Made by a program: the position numbers and the translations under genes. Below the pieces are notes generated by a model, which saw nothing but the letters and a program-made list of their open reading frames with translations, did no database searches and had not been told where the DNA came from. Shown piece after piece: positions 48,890 through 57,743 of a stretch of 64,000 bases of DNA (its first letter is position 1; every line of letters starts with the position of its first letter). The stretch comes from an endosymbiont of Galathealinum brachiosum (GTDB taxonomy: Bacteria > Pseudomonadota > Gammaproteobacteria > SZUA-229). The DNA lies in the NCBI GenBank assembly GCA_003349885.1, contig QFXC01000011.1, positions 248,001-312,000 on the forward strand, in the 5' to 3' direction.

Positions 48890-50005
48890 ATGTCACGCTA
48901 TTTAAATCACACTAATTTCGCCCATGGCTCCCAGGAACGTCTAGGTGTTCTACTGGTAAATCTGGGTTCACCAGACGCCCCCACTGAAAAAGCAGTGCGA
49001 AAATATCTCGCTGAATTTCTCTGGGATCCAAGAGTAATTGAAACACCTCGACCACTCTGGTGGTTAATTCTCAATGGCATTATTCTACGATTCAGGCCAC
49101 GTCATAGTGCTGCTATGTATAAAAAAATCTGGACAGATGAGGGATCCCCGCTGATCAGCATTTCTAAATTACAGGCCCAAAAAGTCGAGCAGAAGTTACA
49201 AAGTAAAATTAGAGGTGCTGTTATCGTTGATGCAGCTATGCGTTACGGTAAACCGTCAATAGCCGAAGGCTTGCGTGGGTTGCGTTCTGCAGGAGCCAAA
49301 CGTTTCATCATTTTACCAATGTACCCGCAATATTCCGCTACAACCACCGCATCCGTTTTTGATGCAGTTACCACCGAGCTTCAAAAATGGCGCTGGTTAC
49401 CCGATATGCGCTTTATAAACAGCTACCATGATCAACCAGCATACATAGACGCACTTGCGAAAACCATTATCAACCACTGGAGCACCCGGGACAGAAAACC
49501 GGATATGCTGGTGTTCTCTTTTCACGGCATCCCAAAAAGTTATGTCGACAACGGAGACCCTTATTTTTGCCATTGCCAGAAAACAGCTCGACTGGTTGCA
49601 GAAAAATTACTGCTTAAAGAGTCAAAATGGAAAGTTACCTTTCAGTCTCGCGTTGGCAGAGAAGAATGGTTACAGCCATATACAGATAACACCATGAAAC
49701 AAATGGCACATCAGGGCATCAAATCAGTTGATGTAGTATGTCCCGGATTTTCAGCTGATTGTCTGGAAACACTGGAAGAAATAAACATGGAAAATCGCGA
49801 ACTGTTTTTAGATCGCGGTGGTGTTCAATTTGATTACATTCCCTGCCTGAACGCCAATGATTTCCATATTAATGCACTGAGCGAATTAGTCATTCAGCAC
49901 AGCTTTGGCTGGCCTGAAACAATGCCCGGCTGGGATGCTGGGCTACAGGCCGTTGAAGCAAACAAAACCAGGGAGCGCGCCACTAAAATGGGCTCAGGCC
50001 GATAA
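48890..50005 (+). CDS. hemH: Ferrochelatase
   Basis: HemH inserts ferrous iron into protoporphyrin IX, the last step of haem b synthesis. The 371-aa protein has LLVNLGSPDAPT, the catalytic His in FSFHGIPKSYV, and the metal-proximal Glu block CPGFSADCLETLEEI. A [2Fe-2S] Cys cluster at the C-terminus is not obvious. Its stop codon overlaps the start of the region coding the DUF523 N-terminus. Confidence 0.94.
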   Translation: MSRYLNHTNFAHGSQERLGVLLVNLGSPDAPTEKAVRKYLAEFLWDPRVIETPRPLWWLILNGIILRFRPRHSAAMYKKIWTDEGSPLISISKLQAQKVEQKLQSKIRGAVIVDAAMRYGKPSIAEGLRGLRSAGAKRFIILPMYPQYSATTTASVFDAVTTELQKWRWLPDMRFINSYHDQPAYIDALAKTIINHWSTRDRKPDMLVFSFHGIPKSYVDNGDPYFCHCQKTARLVAEKLLLKESKWKVTFQSRVGREEWLQPYTDNTMKQMAHQGIKSVDVVCPGFSADCLETLEEINMENRELFLDRGGVQFDYIPCLNANDFHINALSELVIQHSFGWPETMPGWDAGLQAVEANKTRERATKMGSGR

Positions 50006-50052
50006 CATCAAAACCACTTATTGCCGTCAGCCGCTGTTTACTCGGCGACAGA

Positions 50053-50517
50053 GTGCGTTACGATGCGACCATCAAAGAGTACCCCCTGTTGCTTAATTTC
50101 ATTAAACAACACTTTAAGGTAATTTCCGTTTGCCCGGAAGTTGAGATTGGCTTAACTGTACCCCGGGCACCAGTTCAGCTTTGCGGCAGCACCGACAATA
50201 TACATATTCTTGGCCGTGATGACCCGTCAATTGATATCACTGTTAACATGCAAAGTTACTGTCAACAACGCCCTCCTCAACTAGACTCTATTCATGGTTA
50301 TATTTTTAAAAGCAAATCACCCAGTTGCGGAATAGAAAATATACCGGTTCATAACAATGGTGAGATTATCAGCATGACAAAAGGCGTTTTTGTAACAGCC
50401 ATATTACAGCATTTCCCAAAGTTGCCGATAACAGATGAGTTAGACTTGATAAACCACGAACACTGCGAAATTTTTCTGCAGCTTGTGAAAAAACATCAAC
50501 AAAACCAGACATGCTAA
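50053..50517 (+). CDS. DUF523 protein (start codon unclear)
   Basis: The GTG at 50053 gives 154 aa beginning RYDATIKEYPLL. The frame is open upstream back to a TAA at 49984 and encodes SKPLIAVSRCLLGDRV, which is the conserved DUF523 N-terminal motif with its SxCLLG cysteine, so the true protein should start upstream. No ATG, GTG or TTG exists there; the ATA at 50002, overlapping the hemH stop codon, or the ATT at 50020 are possible starts. Downstream CPEVEIGLTVPRAPVQL and SPSCGIENI are family blocks. Function unknown. It overlaps the Sel1 gene by 7 bases. Confidence 0.8.
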   Translation: MRYDATIKEYPLLLNFIKQHFKVISVCPEVEIGLTVPRAPVQLCGSTDNIHILGRDDPSIDITVNMQSYCQQRPPQLDSIHGYIFKSKSPSCGIENIPVHNNGEIISMTKGVFVTAILQHFPKLPITDELDLINHEHCEIFLQLVKKHQQNQTC

Positions 50518-51317
50518 AAAAACTCTTAATAACGCTTTTATTCTATATCTTAAGTTGCCTGCCTGTAGCCAGTAATGCAAACGCAAGGGAAGAAGGACTG
50601 CAGGCATTTAAGCTTGGACAATATGAGCTCGCTTTAAGCTACTGGACACCTCTGGCAGAGTCTGGTGATCGTGAAATTCAGTATAACCTTGGTGTAATGT
50701 ATAACGATGGCCGTGGCGTTGAAAAAAACATCAAGCTCGCGATTAAGTGGTTAACTAAGGCAGCGACACAAAATGATGCGGATGCACAATTTCGGCTGGG
50801 TAAATTATATACTGATGGCGCAAATATTGAGAAAGATCTTGTGCAGGCTGAACGCTGGTTAAGGCTTGCCGCACTCAAGGGCCATGGAAATGCCTGTTAT
50901 TATATTGCACAGTTTTATGCACATGGAGAGGGCCTGCCAAGAGATAATGACCTTGCATTACGTTGGTACTATCGTGGCGCAGAAAATGACAATACCTCGG
51001 CCATGTTTAATCTCGGATACATACACGAAGTAGGACAGGGCGTACCTAAGAATTTACCCGAAGCATTTCGCTGGTATGAAAAAGCAGCTAAAAATGGTGC
51101 TGCAGATGCACAGGCAAATTTAGGTCGGCTTTATTTTAAAGGGCAGGGCACCAGTCAGGACAAAGTCATGGCTTTCGTCTGGTTTAAACTGGCTGCAAAC
51201 CAGAACAGAAAAAATGCTGAAATAAATGCACGGTTCACTTTCAGGCAGCTAAAAGAAAACGATCAAAAACAGGCTATTTCTTTAACTGAAGAATACACAA
51301 AAAAGTTTATTAAATAA
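50511..51317 (+). CDS. Exported Sel1-repeat protein
   Basis: The 268-aa protein has a signal peptide (cleavage near SNANA, residue 24) and about six Sel1-like repeats of 36 residues (for example AIKWLTKAATQNDADAQFRL and AFRWYEKAAKNGAADAQANL). Such solenoids scaffold protein complexes, often in the periplasm. The start overlaps DUF523 by 7 bases. The MotA/TolQ-like gene lies 76 bases or more downstream and could be part of the same unit. Confidence 0.88.
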   Translation: MLKKLLITLLFYILSCLPVASNANAREEGLQAFKLGQYELALSYWTPLAESGDREIQYNLGVMYNDGRGVEKNIKLAIKWLTKAATQNDADAQFRLGKLYTDGANIEKDLVQAERWLRLAALKGHGNACYYIAQFYAHGEGLPRDNDLALRWYYRGAENDNTSAMFNLGYIHEVGQGVPKNLPEAFRWYEKAAKNGAADAQANLGRLYFKGQGTSQDKVMAFVWFKLAANQNRKNAEINARFTFRQLKENDQKQAISLTEEYTKKFIK

Positions 51318-51441
51318 TCAAACAACGGCCCTCCTTATCATGGGAAAAAAACCATATCTACAGTTTTTGATCAAAAAATAGTACAATCAAATCGTGACAC
51401 AGGACTGGCCAATGGCCGCCCACCAAATGACAGGCCAATAT

Positions 51442-52359
51442 ATGATTCAATTCAAAGCAAACTACAGCCGCACTGTGCTGCTGCAACTTATTTTCATTCT
51501 TATAACCCTTTGCGCAATAATTCTATTCAATAGTGACTACTTAATAGATTTATATTTAAAAAATCAGGCCACAAAAACAGGCTACATTATAAATAGCATT
51601 ATTGTCGGCCTGTTTGCACTAGGTCTGTTTCGCATTGTTATTATTTTACTACGTTATAGTATTGAAGAATCGGCACTGGCGAAATTCATTAAAAACGTTG
51701 AGTTAAATGAAAACAGCCCAATATCAAATATTCGTCCGAAATCACTTATTAGTCGACGTTACTCTTCCGTTATTGAAATTAGTAAACAAAATGTTTCAGT
51801 TAATCATAGTGCGCTTGCAGCCACATTACTTGCATCCGAAAGCACTCGCTTAAGCCTGCCTAAATTCATCAGTAACATACTTATACTAACCGGTGTATTT
51901 GGTACGATTGTTTCATTATCAATAGCATTGCTCGGCGCATCAAACATCATCGATTCTGCTGATGGAATGGGCAGTATGAGCATGGTCATTCATGGCATGT
52001 CTACCGCACTATCCACCACCACTACCGCTATAATCTGTTACCTTATTTTTGGTTACATGTATCTTAAACTTACCGATGTACAAACTCAGTTACTTAGTGG
52101 CATAGAACAAACCACTAACTTATATATTTTACCCAGATTCACCTATCAAACAGATTCAATGTTACATGAAGTTGGTAATCTGGTTAAAGCGCTTCATTCT
52201 GCAGCTGATAGCATGGCAAAAACCCAGCTTGATTATGCCGAGTTAGGCAATAGTCTTAATGCAATTACCAGCAATTACGCCCAATCTCATTCAAAACTAA
52301 GTTCTGATATCAATGAAATAAAACACCTGTTAAAACAGGGTTTCCGTTTACCGGAATAA
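51442..52359 (+). CDS. MotA/TolQ/ExbB-like proton channel protein
   Basis: Starts are possible at the GTG 51394 and ATGs at 51412, 51427 and 51442; I use the last, with ACAGG at 7 bases, giving 305 aa. About four transmembrane helices are visible, counted from there (about 12-31, 46-72, 142-168, 187-211). The channel-family signature is in ILTGVFGTIVSLSIALLG and STALSTTTTAIICYLIFG, with the threonine run and the glycine-rich helix. This family forms the stator pentamer of ion-driven motors. The partner follows after 18 bases. The pair is not next to flagellar or tol genes. Confidence 0.85.
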   Translation: MIQFKANYSRTVLLQLIFILITLCAIILFNSDYLIDLYLKNQATKTGYIINSIIVGLFALGLFRIVIILLRYSIEESALAKFIKNVELNENSPISNIRPKSLISRRYSSVIEISKQNVSVNHSALAATLLASESTRLSLPKFISNILILTGVFGTIVSLSIALLGASNIIDSADGMGSMSMVIHGMSTALSTTTTAIICYLIFGYMYLKLTDVQTQLLSGIEQTTNLYILPRFTYQTDSMLHEVGNLVKALHSAADSMAKTQLDYAELGNSLNAITSNYAQSHSKLSSDINEIKHLLKQGFRLPE

Positions 52360-52377
52360 TGTAAAGGTATTGCTATT

Positions 52378-53259
52378 ATGAACGACGGCTTTATTGACCT
52401 ACGTAGCCCAGAACTTGGCAGTGAGAATTTCTGGCCTTCATTTACTGACATTATGACTGTGGTAGTCATGATTTTCCTGCTCACCACTACCGTATTAATG
52501 GTTCGCAACTGGGAGCTTATTGATCAGTTACGTAATAGCATTATTGCTGAACAACATGCATCAGAAGTTATTCTTTCTACCAATCAGGAAAATGCAACCC
52601 TGGAAGAACAACTGGCTCACGCCGAAAATGAAACCTCAATGTTACGCATGCAGTTAATGGACGCATCAGAACAGAATACTCGACTGGCCAGCACTGTAAA
52701 CGATCGTGACCAGCAAATTGTTTTAATACTTTCTGAAAAACAACAATTGCAAACTGATTTAGCTGATAAAGAACAAAAAATTACATTGCTTGATAACAAC
52801 ATAATACAACGTGACGATGAACTCGCCAGCATCAAAACCAACCTGATAAAATCACGCAATGAACTTAAATCATCTCAGGATTTAATCGTAATATTGCAAC
52901 AGGAAAAAGTAGCACAAACACAACAGCTATCCTCTCTTGAAGATAACTACGGTTCTTTAAAAATCAAATATGAAAAACTAATTCGCCCTGCAAGAAGTGC
53001 TAAGGGAAAATATGTTGTAAGCGTTAGTTACCAGATAAATAAAGGCAAAACCAGAATACGATTTAAGGAAGTCAGCCAGAAAAACCATAAAACCCTAACT
53101 ATAAAACAGCTCCATAAAGAACTCGCCATTTTAAAGAAAAAGCATCCTAAAAGTTTGTATATAAAAATTGTAATACCCAAAAATAGCGGCCTGACTTACA
53201 GTGACGCCTGGACCTTCATGAAAGGCCTGCTTGAAAAATATGATTATTATTATCAGTAA
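52378..53259 (+). CDS. MotB/ExbD-like partner with coiled coil
   Basis: The 293-aa protein has one transmembrane helix (about 18-42) that starts with FWPSFTDIMTVVVMIFLL; its Asp is positioned like the proton-carrying Asp of MotB/ExbD. A long coiled coil (about 45-195) follows, then a 95-residue C-terminal domain (KYVVSVSYQINKGKTRIRF up to SDAWTFMKGLLEKYDYYY) that does not show the OmpA peptidoglycan-binding motif. It is the energy-coupled partner of the upstream channel gene; the job of the complex is unknown. It ends at a strong bidirectional terminator shared with fbp. Confidence 0.78.
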   Translation: MNDGFIDLRSPELGSENFWPSFTDIMTVVVMIFLLTTTVLMVRNWELIDQLRNSIIAEQHASEVILSTNQENATLEEQLAHAENETSMLRMQLMDASEQNTRLASTVNDRDQQIVLILSEKQQLQTDLADKEQKITLLDNNIIQRDDELASIKTNLIKSRNELKSSQDLIVILQQEKVAQTQQLSSLEDNYGSLKIKYEKLIRPARSAKGKYVVSVSYQINKGKTRIRFKEVSQKNHKTLTIKQLHKELAILKKKHPKSLYIKIVIPKNSGLTYSDAWTFMKGLLEKYDYYYQ

Positions 53260-53325
53260 TTAATTTGTATATATGTCTGTAAGAAATAGCTTTAGCTGAC
53301 TCCTACGAGCAAAACTAACCGTCAT

Positions 53326-53358
53326 AAAAAAAGCCAGATATGAAATCTGGCTTTTTTT
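53326..53358. terminator. Bidirectional intrinsic terminator between the MotB-like gene and fbp
   Basis: An 8-base stem (AGCCAGAT 53332-53339, ATCTGGCT 53345-53352) is flanked by a run of six A and of seven T, so it is symmetrical and can end both the plus-strand MotA/B-like transcript and the minus-strand fbp transcript. Confidence 0.9.
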
Positions 53359-53392
53359 ATTTCAGAATTATGGAACTGAAATCAAATAATCA

Positions 53393-54412
53393 TTAAGCTA
53401 CTTTTTCAGCTTTTGAATGATATTCTTCAACTTTTCTAACTTCAGCAGCTGAACCCAATACAACCGGCACACGCTGATGAAGACCGGTTGAATCAACTTC
53501 CATTATACGACCGTGTCCTGTTGATGCCATGCCGCCTGCCTGCTCAATAATGAAACCCATTGGATTTGCTTCATACATTAAACGTAATTTACCAGCTTTC
53601 GATGGATCACGATTATCATATGGGTACATGAAAATGCCACCACGAATCAAAATACGATAAACCTCAGCAACCATTGATGCAACCCAACGCATGTTGTAAC
53701 GCTTGCCTAGTGGTCCATCTTCACCTAATTGACAGTCCTCAATGTACTGCTTCATTGGCTCTTCCCAGAAACGGCGATTTGCCATGTTAATAGCATACTC
53801 AGTTGTTTCTTCAGGAATAGATACGCCTTCAGTTGTTAATACAAACTCACCAATTGTGCTATCTAGTGTAAACATATGCACACCCTGACCTGTAGTCAGA
53901 ACAAAAACGGTTGACGGGCCATAAACAACAAATCCAGCTGCTTTTTGCTCAATACCTTTTTGCAGGTAATCATCTAACTTGGGTGTTTCTTTACAACCTA
54001 ATGGCGCTTTTAGAACTGAGAAAATAGTACCAACAGAAATGTTTACATCAATATTTGATGAACCGTCTAAAGGATCAAACATCAATAAATACTCACCTCG
54101 TTCTTTAGATGGAACATCGATTGGATCATCAATTTCTTCAGAACCCATGCCCGCAACCAGGCCGCTCACACTCAGGTGATCAGCCATAATGTCATTTGTA
54201 ATGATATCCAGCTCTTTCTGAGTTTCACCCTGTACATTTTCTGAGCCAGCAACACCTAGCACACCTGACAACTCACCACGGCTAACCGTAGCTGCAATTT
54301 CTTTACATGTGATGCTAACTTCGTGGATCAGCTCAATAAGATCATAAGGCAGATCAACACCCGCGCGCTTTTCATGTAACAAAAACTGTTTTAATTTCAT
54401 ACCAGTGGTCAT
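53393..54412 (-). CDS. fbp: Fructose-1,6-bisphosphatase class I
   Basis: Fbp removes the 1-phosphate of fructose 1,6-bisphosphate in gluconeogenesis and, if present, the Calvin cycle. The 339-aa protein has the metal-binding motif DPLDGSSN near residue 113, the GSEEIDD loop and the YIEDCQ segment. No other Calvin cycle gene is in the window. It is convergent with the MotB-like gene, with a shared terminator. Confidence 0.94.
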   Translation of the reverse strand: MTTGMKLKQFLLHEKRAGVDLPYDLIELIHEVSITCKEIAATVSRGELSGVLGVAGSENVQGETQKELDIITNDIMADHLSVSGLVAGMGSEEIDDPIDVPSKERGEYLLMFDPLDGSSNIDVNISVGTIFSVLKAPLGCKETPKLDDYLQKGIEQKAAGFVVYGPSTVFVLTTGQGVHMFTLDSTIGEFVLTTEGVSIPEETTEYAINMANRRFWEEPMKQYIEDCQLGEDGPLGKRYNMRWVASMVAEVYRILIRGGIFMYPYDNRDPSKAGKLRLMYEANPMGFIIEQAGGMASTGHGRIMEVDSTGLHQRVPVVLGSAAEVRKVEEYHSKAEKVA

Positions 54413-54789
54413 AGTTCGACTCCATAGATGTCTTGTAAATCAGACCAGAAAGCGCTCTTATGGTGTACACCCGGGGGGAGCAATAGACTGGCCAAGTAAA
54501 ATTTGGTGGCGTATATTAACATATTCTAATTTTATGTATATGTAATTTTATCTTATACCTCTGATAACACTTCGATACAGAACCAGTGAAACGCATGAAT
54601 ATACGCTCAGAACCCCATTATAGCTGCATTTAATCAATATACTTTCACCTTTAATACCGTTTGGCTGAAAAGTTCACAGCCTTATATTCAAACATCAACA
54701 CGTACTGATATGATTATTATTGACTGATAATTCATGAAATACTAATATACGAGCCACTGATCTGGGCATCAGCATATGTAACAAACTAA
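54413..54789. other. Gene-free spacer upstream of fbp
   Basis: This 377-base AT-rich stretch holds the fbp promoter side and the region ahead of the FHA gene. I see no open frame, RNA-like fold or repeat that I can support. A search for promoters would start at the AT-rich part near 54520-54560. Confidence 0.4.
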
Positions 54790-54813
54790 ATGATAAAAGT
54801 AAGCGGGAGCAGC

Positions 54814-55158
54814 ATGGCAAGGATAATACAAAGCGAGAATGGACAGTTAACACGACAGTATTTCTTAAAAGAAAATCATGTCAGTATCGGTCGCTCAACA
54901 ACCAACCTGATACAACTAGATGACACTGTTATTAGCTCAAACCATGCAGAAATTTTTATCGAACGTGATCATCACGGTAACGATATATATTTTCTGATGG
55001 ATCTTAATAGTAAAAATGGAAGTTTTATTAACAAGGACAAAGTTAGCTGTAAACAACTAAAACACAAAGATCGTATTCGGTTTGGTCATCAAACGTTTAC
55101 GTTTATTGATGATAAAGAGTATTTAAAACAGAACAATAATGAAAAAATTTCTCAATAG
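54814..55158 (+). CDS. FHA domain protein
   Basis: The 114-aa protein (ATG at 54814 with GGGAG 5 bases ahead; an ATG at 54790 is open but without support) is a single forkhead-associated domain. The phosphothreonine-binding features are visible: SIGRST near residue 28, ISSNHAEI and NSKNGSFIN. FHA proteins read Ser/Thr phosphorylation. There is no kinase in the window. It overlaps the next gene by 20 bases. Confidence 0.88.
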   Translation: MARIIQSENGQLTRQYFLKENHVSIGRSTTNLIQLDDTVISSNHAEIFIERDHHGNDIYFLMDLNSKNGSFINKDKVSCKQLKHKDRIRFGHQTFTFIDDKEYLKQNNNEKISQ

Positions 55159-55387
55159 TATACCTATGCCCGCACTGGCAATTGCTGCACTTTTTCTTGC
55201 TTTAGCCCCCTTTATGCAGGAGCCACATTTACTGGAAAAATCAAAAATGTTGCTTGATGGTAACTTAACTAAACCAATCGATATTTTTGATTTTTTTATG
55301 CATGGTACACCTTTAGCCCTGTTAGTTTTGAAGTTGTTTTTTATGTTTAGTGATAAAGAATCTAATTCCATCAATAAGGCTGATTAG
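55139..55387 (+). CDS. Small two-helix membrane protein
   Basis: The 82-aa protein has two hydrophobic helices (about 8-25 and 55-70) joined by a loop with EPHLLEKSKMLLDG and KPIDIFDFFMHG. I do not know its function; small proteins of this type are sometimes listed as RND-transporter-associated. It starts inside the FHA gene, so the two are co-translated. Confidence 0.7.
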   Translation: MKKFLNSIPMPALAIAALFLALAPFMQEPHLLEKSKMLLDGNLTKPIDIFDFFMHGTPLALLVLKLFFMFSDKESNSINKAD

Positions 55388-55508
55388 CCTGTTTTTTAAC
55401 CTCGTCAGTTCGTGTACTTTCAGACAGCGCTTCATCTAAATTTGATTATTTTGATACCGGCTTTTAGAGTTACTGCAAGTTAGTTTATATACAAACTAAA
55501 CCCTAAAA

Positions 55509-55538
55509 TTAAAACATATCCTGTTAAAACATATCCTG
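55509..55538. repeat. Perfect 15-base tandem repeat at the priA stop codon
   Basis: The unit TTAAAACATATCCTG occurs twice in direct succession (55509-55523 and 55524-55538). The inner copy is the last four codons and stop of priA (Gln-Asp-Met-Phe-stop on the minus strand), so the sequence repeats these codons just after the true stop. Confidence 0.8.
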
Positions 55539-57743
55539 TGGATCAACATCAATCGACCACCTGACTTTATTCACTGTTTTTAATTTATTAATTCCTGGCA
55601 CCCATTGACGCAAAACAGAATGTAAACTCTTTCTTTCTTTTGACAATATAATAAGTTGCCAACGATATCGCCCGGCACGTCTTTCCATCGGTGCAGGCAA
55701 AGGTCCAAACGTCTCAATTTCTTCATAATTTAAGGCCTGCCTACACTCATTTAAAAACTCAATACCATGCTCTTTCTGCATTGACTCACATCGCACAAGA
55801 ACCATATAACTAAAGGGAGGAAAACTGGCCTGTTTGCGCTCTATTAATGCTGTTTTTGCGAAACCGGTATAACCACTATCTAAAAGAGTATGTAAAAGAG
55901 GGTGTTCAGGATGATGTGTTTGAATAATTACCTCACCTGGTTTATCTCCTCTTCCTGCACGTCCGGAGACCTGGATTATTAATTGCGCCATGTGCTCAGT
56001 ACCACGAAAATCGGCACTAAATAATCCCTGGTCCGCATTTAGTATTCCTACCAGTGTTACATTCGGAAAGTCATGCCCTTTTGCTAACATCTGCGTACCA
56101 ATAAGTATTCTTGCCTCACCTGTTCTTGCCTGATTTAATTTTTTATCTAACTCACCTTTACGTCGTGTTGTATCCCTGTCTATACGACTAATCACAACGG
56201 ATGGAAATTTTTCTGTCAATGCAACTTCTATGCGCTCTGTACCAGCACCGGGAATATACAAACTTTCATGATCACATTCCGGACATTTTGTTGGTGCCGG
56301 TTTTTCATAACCACAATGATGACAACGAAGACGCTGGTTATGATGATGTAATGTCATATTAGCATCACATCTTTGACAGGCCGTAGTCCAGCCACACTCA
56401 TGACACATTAATAATGGTGCATAACCGCGACGATTTAAAAAAAGTAATATCTGACCATCATTATTCAAATGCTCTTCTATTTTATTAAATAATTTATCCG
56501 AAATTCCGTCATCCATTGGTCGCCGGCAAACATCCAGCAAACTTACTTTTGGAGGGCGTGCACTTAACACTCCTCTTTTAGTTAATTTCAATAATGAATA
56601 TTGCTCACGAGAAACATTTTCCAGACTTTCAAATGACGGAGTCGCAGACCCCAGAAGCACAGGAATATTTTTATTCTTAGCCCGCACCAACGCCAGGTCT
56701 CTAGCATGATAGCGAAAACCTTCCTGTTGCTTAAATGATGCGTCATGCTCCTCATCTAATATAATTAAACCTAAATCAGGCATCGGTGTAAATAAAGCAG
56801 ACCGTGTGCCAATCACAACCCGTGCAACGCCCTTACTTGCCTGCACCCATGCACTGTGTCTTTGCGTATCATTTAAACCGGAATGTAAACTTGCAATAAT
56901 CGTATTAAGGCGTTTTGTAAAACGTTGAGTTAACTGAGGAGTCAGACTAATTTCAGGTACCAGCACTAATACCTGAAGATTTTGCGCCAGAGCATGTTCA
57001 ATAATTTCTAAATACACCTCTGTTTTTCCACTACCCGTAATACCCTGCAATAAAAATGTCTGATAAGAATTAAGTACACCTATAACTTCCCTGGCGGCAT
57101 TCTCCTGCTCTGAATTTAATTCAGGTTTTTCAGGTAACCTGTCATTACTTACATTGGATAGCGGTGCAATCGCTGTTTGAACTTTTTCAATTATTTCTAC
57201 TAGTGATTTGTCGACCAGAGACTGTAACGGTGATCTCCAGTTATCCCAGTCTTCATTTAACTGACTGGAAATCACTTCAGATTTTGCTGAATTTTTAAAA
57301 TATGCCAATAAAGCAGCCTGTTTAGGCGCTCGTTTCAACTCATTTACATCTACTTTGTTACCTGATTCCGTTAACACCCAGTGATTTTCAGACTTTAGTT
57401 CTGCAGCCGCACCCTCCCTGAGGCGTTTAGGCAGTGCACTAAAAAGCACATCCCCCAAAGGGTGATGGTAATAACTGGCAGCCCATTTGAGTAACTTAAT
57501 TATTTCCGCTGGCAATAATGGCTGGTCATCAACTATATCTAACACAGGTTTGAGTTTTGAAACCGGAAACATTGACTCACTCTCCAGCGAAACCACCATG
57601 CCTATTAACTGCTTCCGGCCGAACTGAACCCGTACTCGAGCCCCTGCCACCGGAGGATGACTAAATGTAACTGGAACCAGATAATCAAACAGGCTGTACA
57701 GAGGAACAGGAACGGCAATACGAGCAATAATGGAATGAGACAT
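55524..57743 (-). CDS. priA: Primosomal replication protein / helicase PriA
   Basis: PriA is the 3'-5' helicase that restarts stalled replication forks. The 739-aa protein has Walker A (GITGSGKTEVYLE), the DEEH box (LDEEHDAS), the eight-Cys zinc-binding region (CHECGWTTACQRC and CHHCGYEKPAPTKCPEC) and GTQMLAKGHDFPNVTLV, GRAGRGDKPGEV from the helicase C-terminal half. It borders the DnaA-box-rich region on one side. The priA-argS-SPOR order of Pseudomonas is loosely retained, but priA is inverted here and other genes intervene. Confidence 0.95.
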   Translation of the reverse strand: MSHSIIARIAVPVPLYSLFDYLVPVTFSHPPVAGARVRVQFGRKQLIGMVVSLESESMFPVSKLKPVLDIVDDQPLLPAEIIKLLKWAASYYHHPLGDVLFSALPKRLREGAAAELKSENHWVLTESGNKVDVNELKRAPKQAALLAYFKNSAKSEVISSQLNEDWDNWRSPLQSLVDKSLVEIIEKVQTAIAPLSNVSNDRLPEKPELNSEQENAAREVIGVLNSYQTFLLQGITGSGKTEVYLEIIEHALAQNLQVLVLVPEISLTPQLTQRFTKRLNTIIASLHSGLNDTQRHSAWVQASKGVARVVIGTRSALFTPMPDLGLIILDEEHDASFKQQEGFRYHARDLALVRAKNKNIPVLLGSATPSFESLENVSREQYSLLKLTKRGVLSARPPKVSLLDVCRRPMDDGISDKLFNKIEEHLNNDGQILLFLNRRGYAPLLMCHECGWTTACQRCDANMTLHHHNQRLRCHHCGYEKPAPTKCPECDHESLYIPGAGTERIEVALTEKFPSVVISRIDRDTTRRKGELDKKLNQARTGEARILIGTQMLAKGHDFPNVTLVGILNADQGLFSADFRGTEHMAQLIIQVSGRAGRGDKPGEVIIQTHHPEHPLLHTLLDSGYTGFAKTALIERKQASFPPFSYMVLVRCESMQKEHGIEFLNECRQALNYEEIETFGPLPAPMERRAGRYRWQLIILSKERKSLHSVLRQWVPGINKLKTVNKVRWSIDVDPQDMF

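Noticed and set aside
51442..53259. Zorya-type defence pair (ZorAB)
   Set aside because: The channel protein is too short, the partner lacks an OmpA domain, and no ZorC/D/E or other defence gene is nearby.
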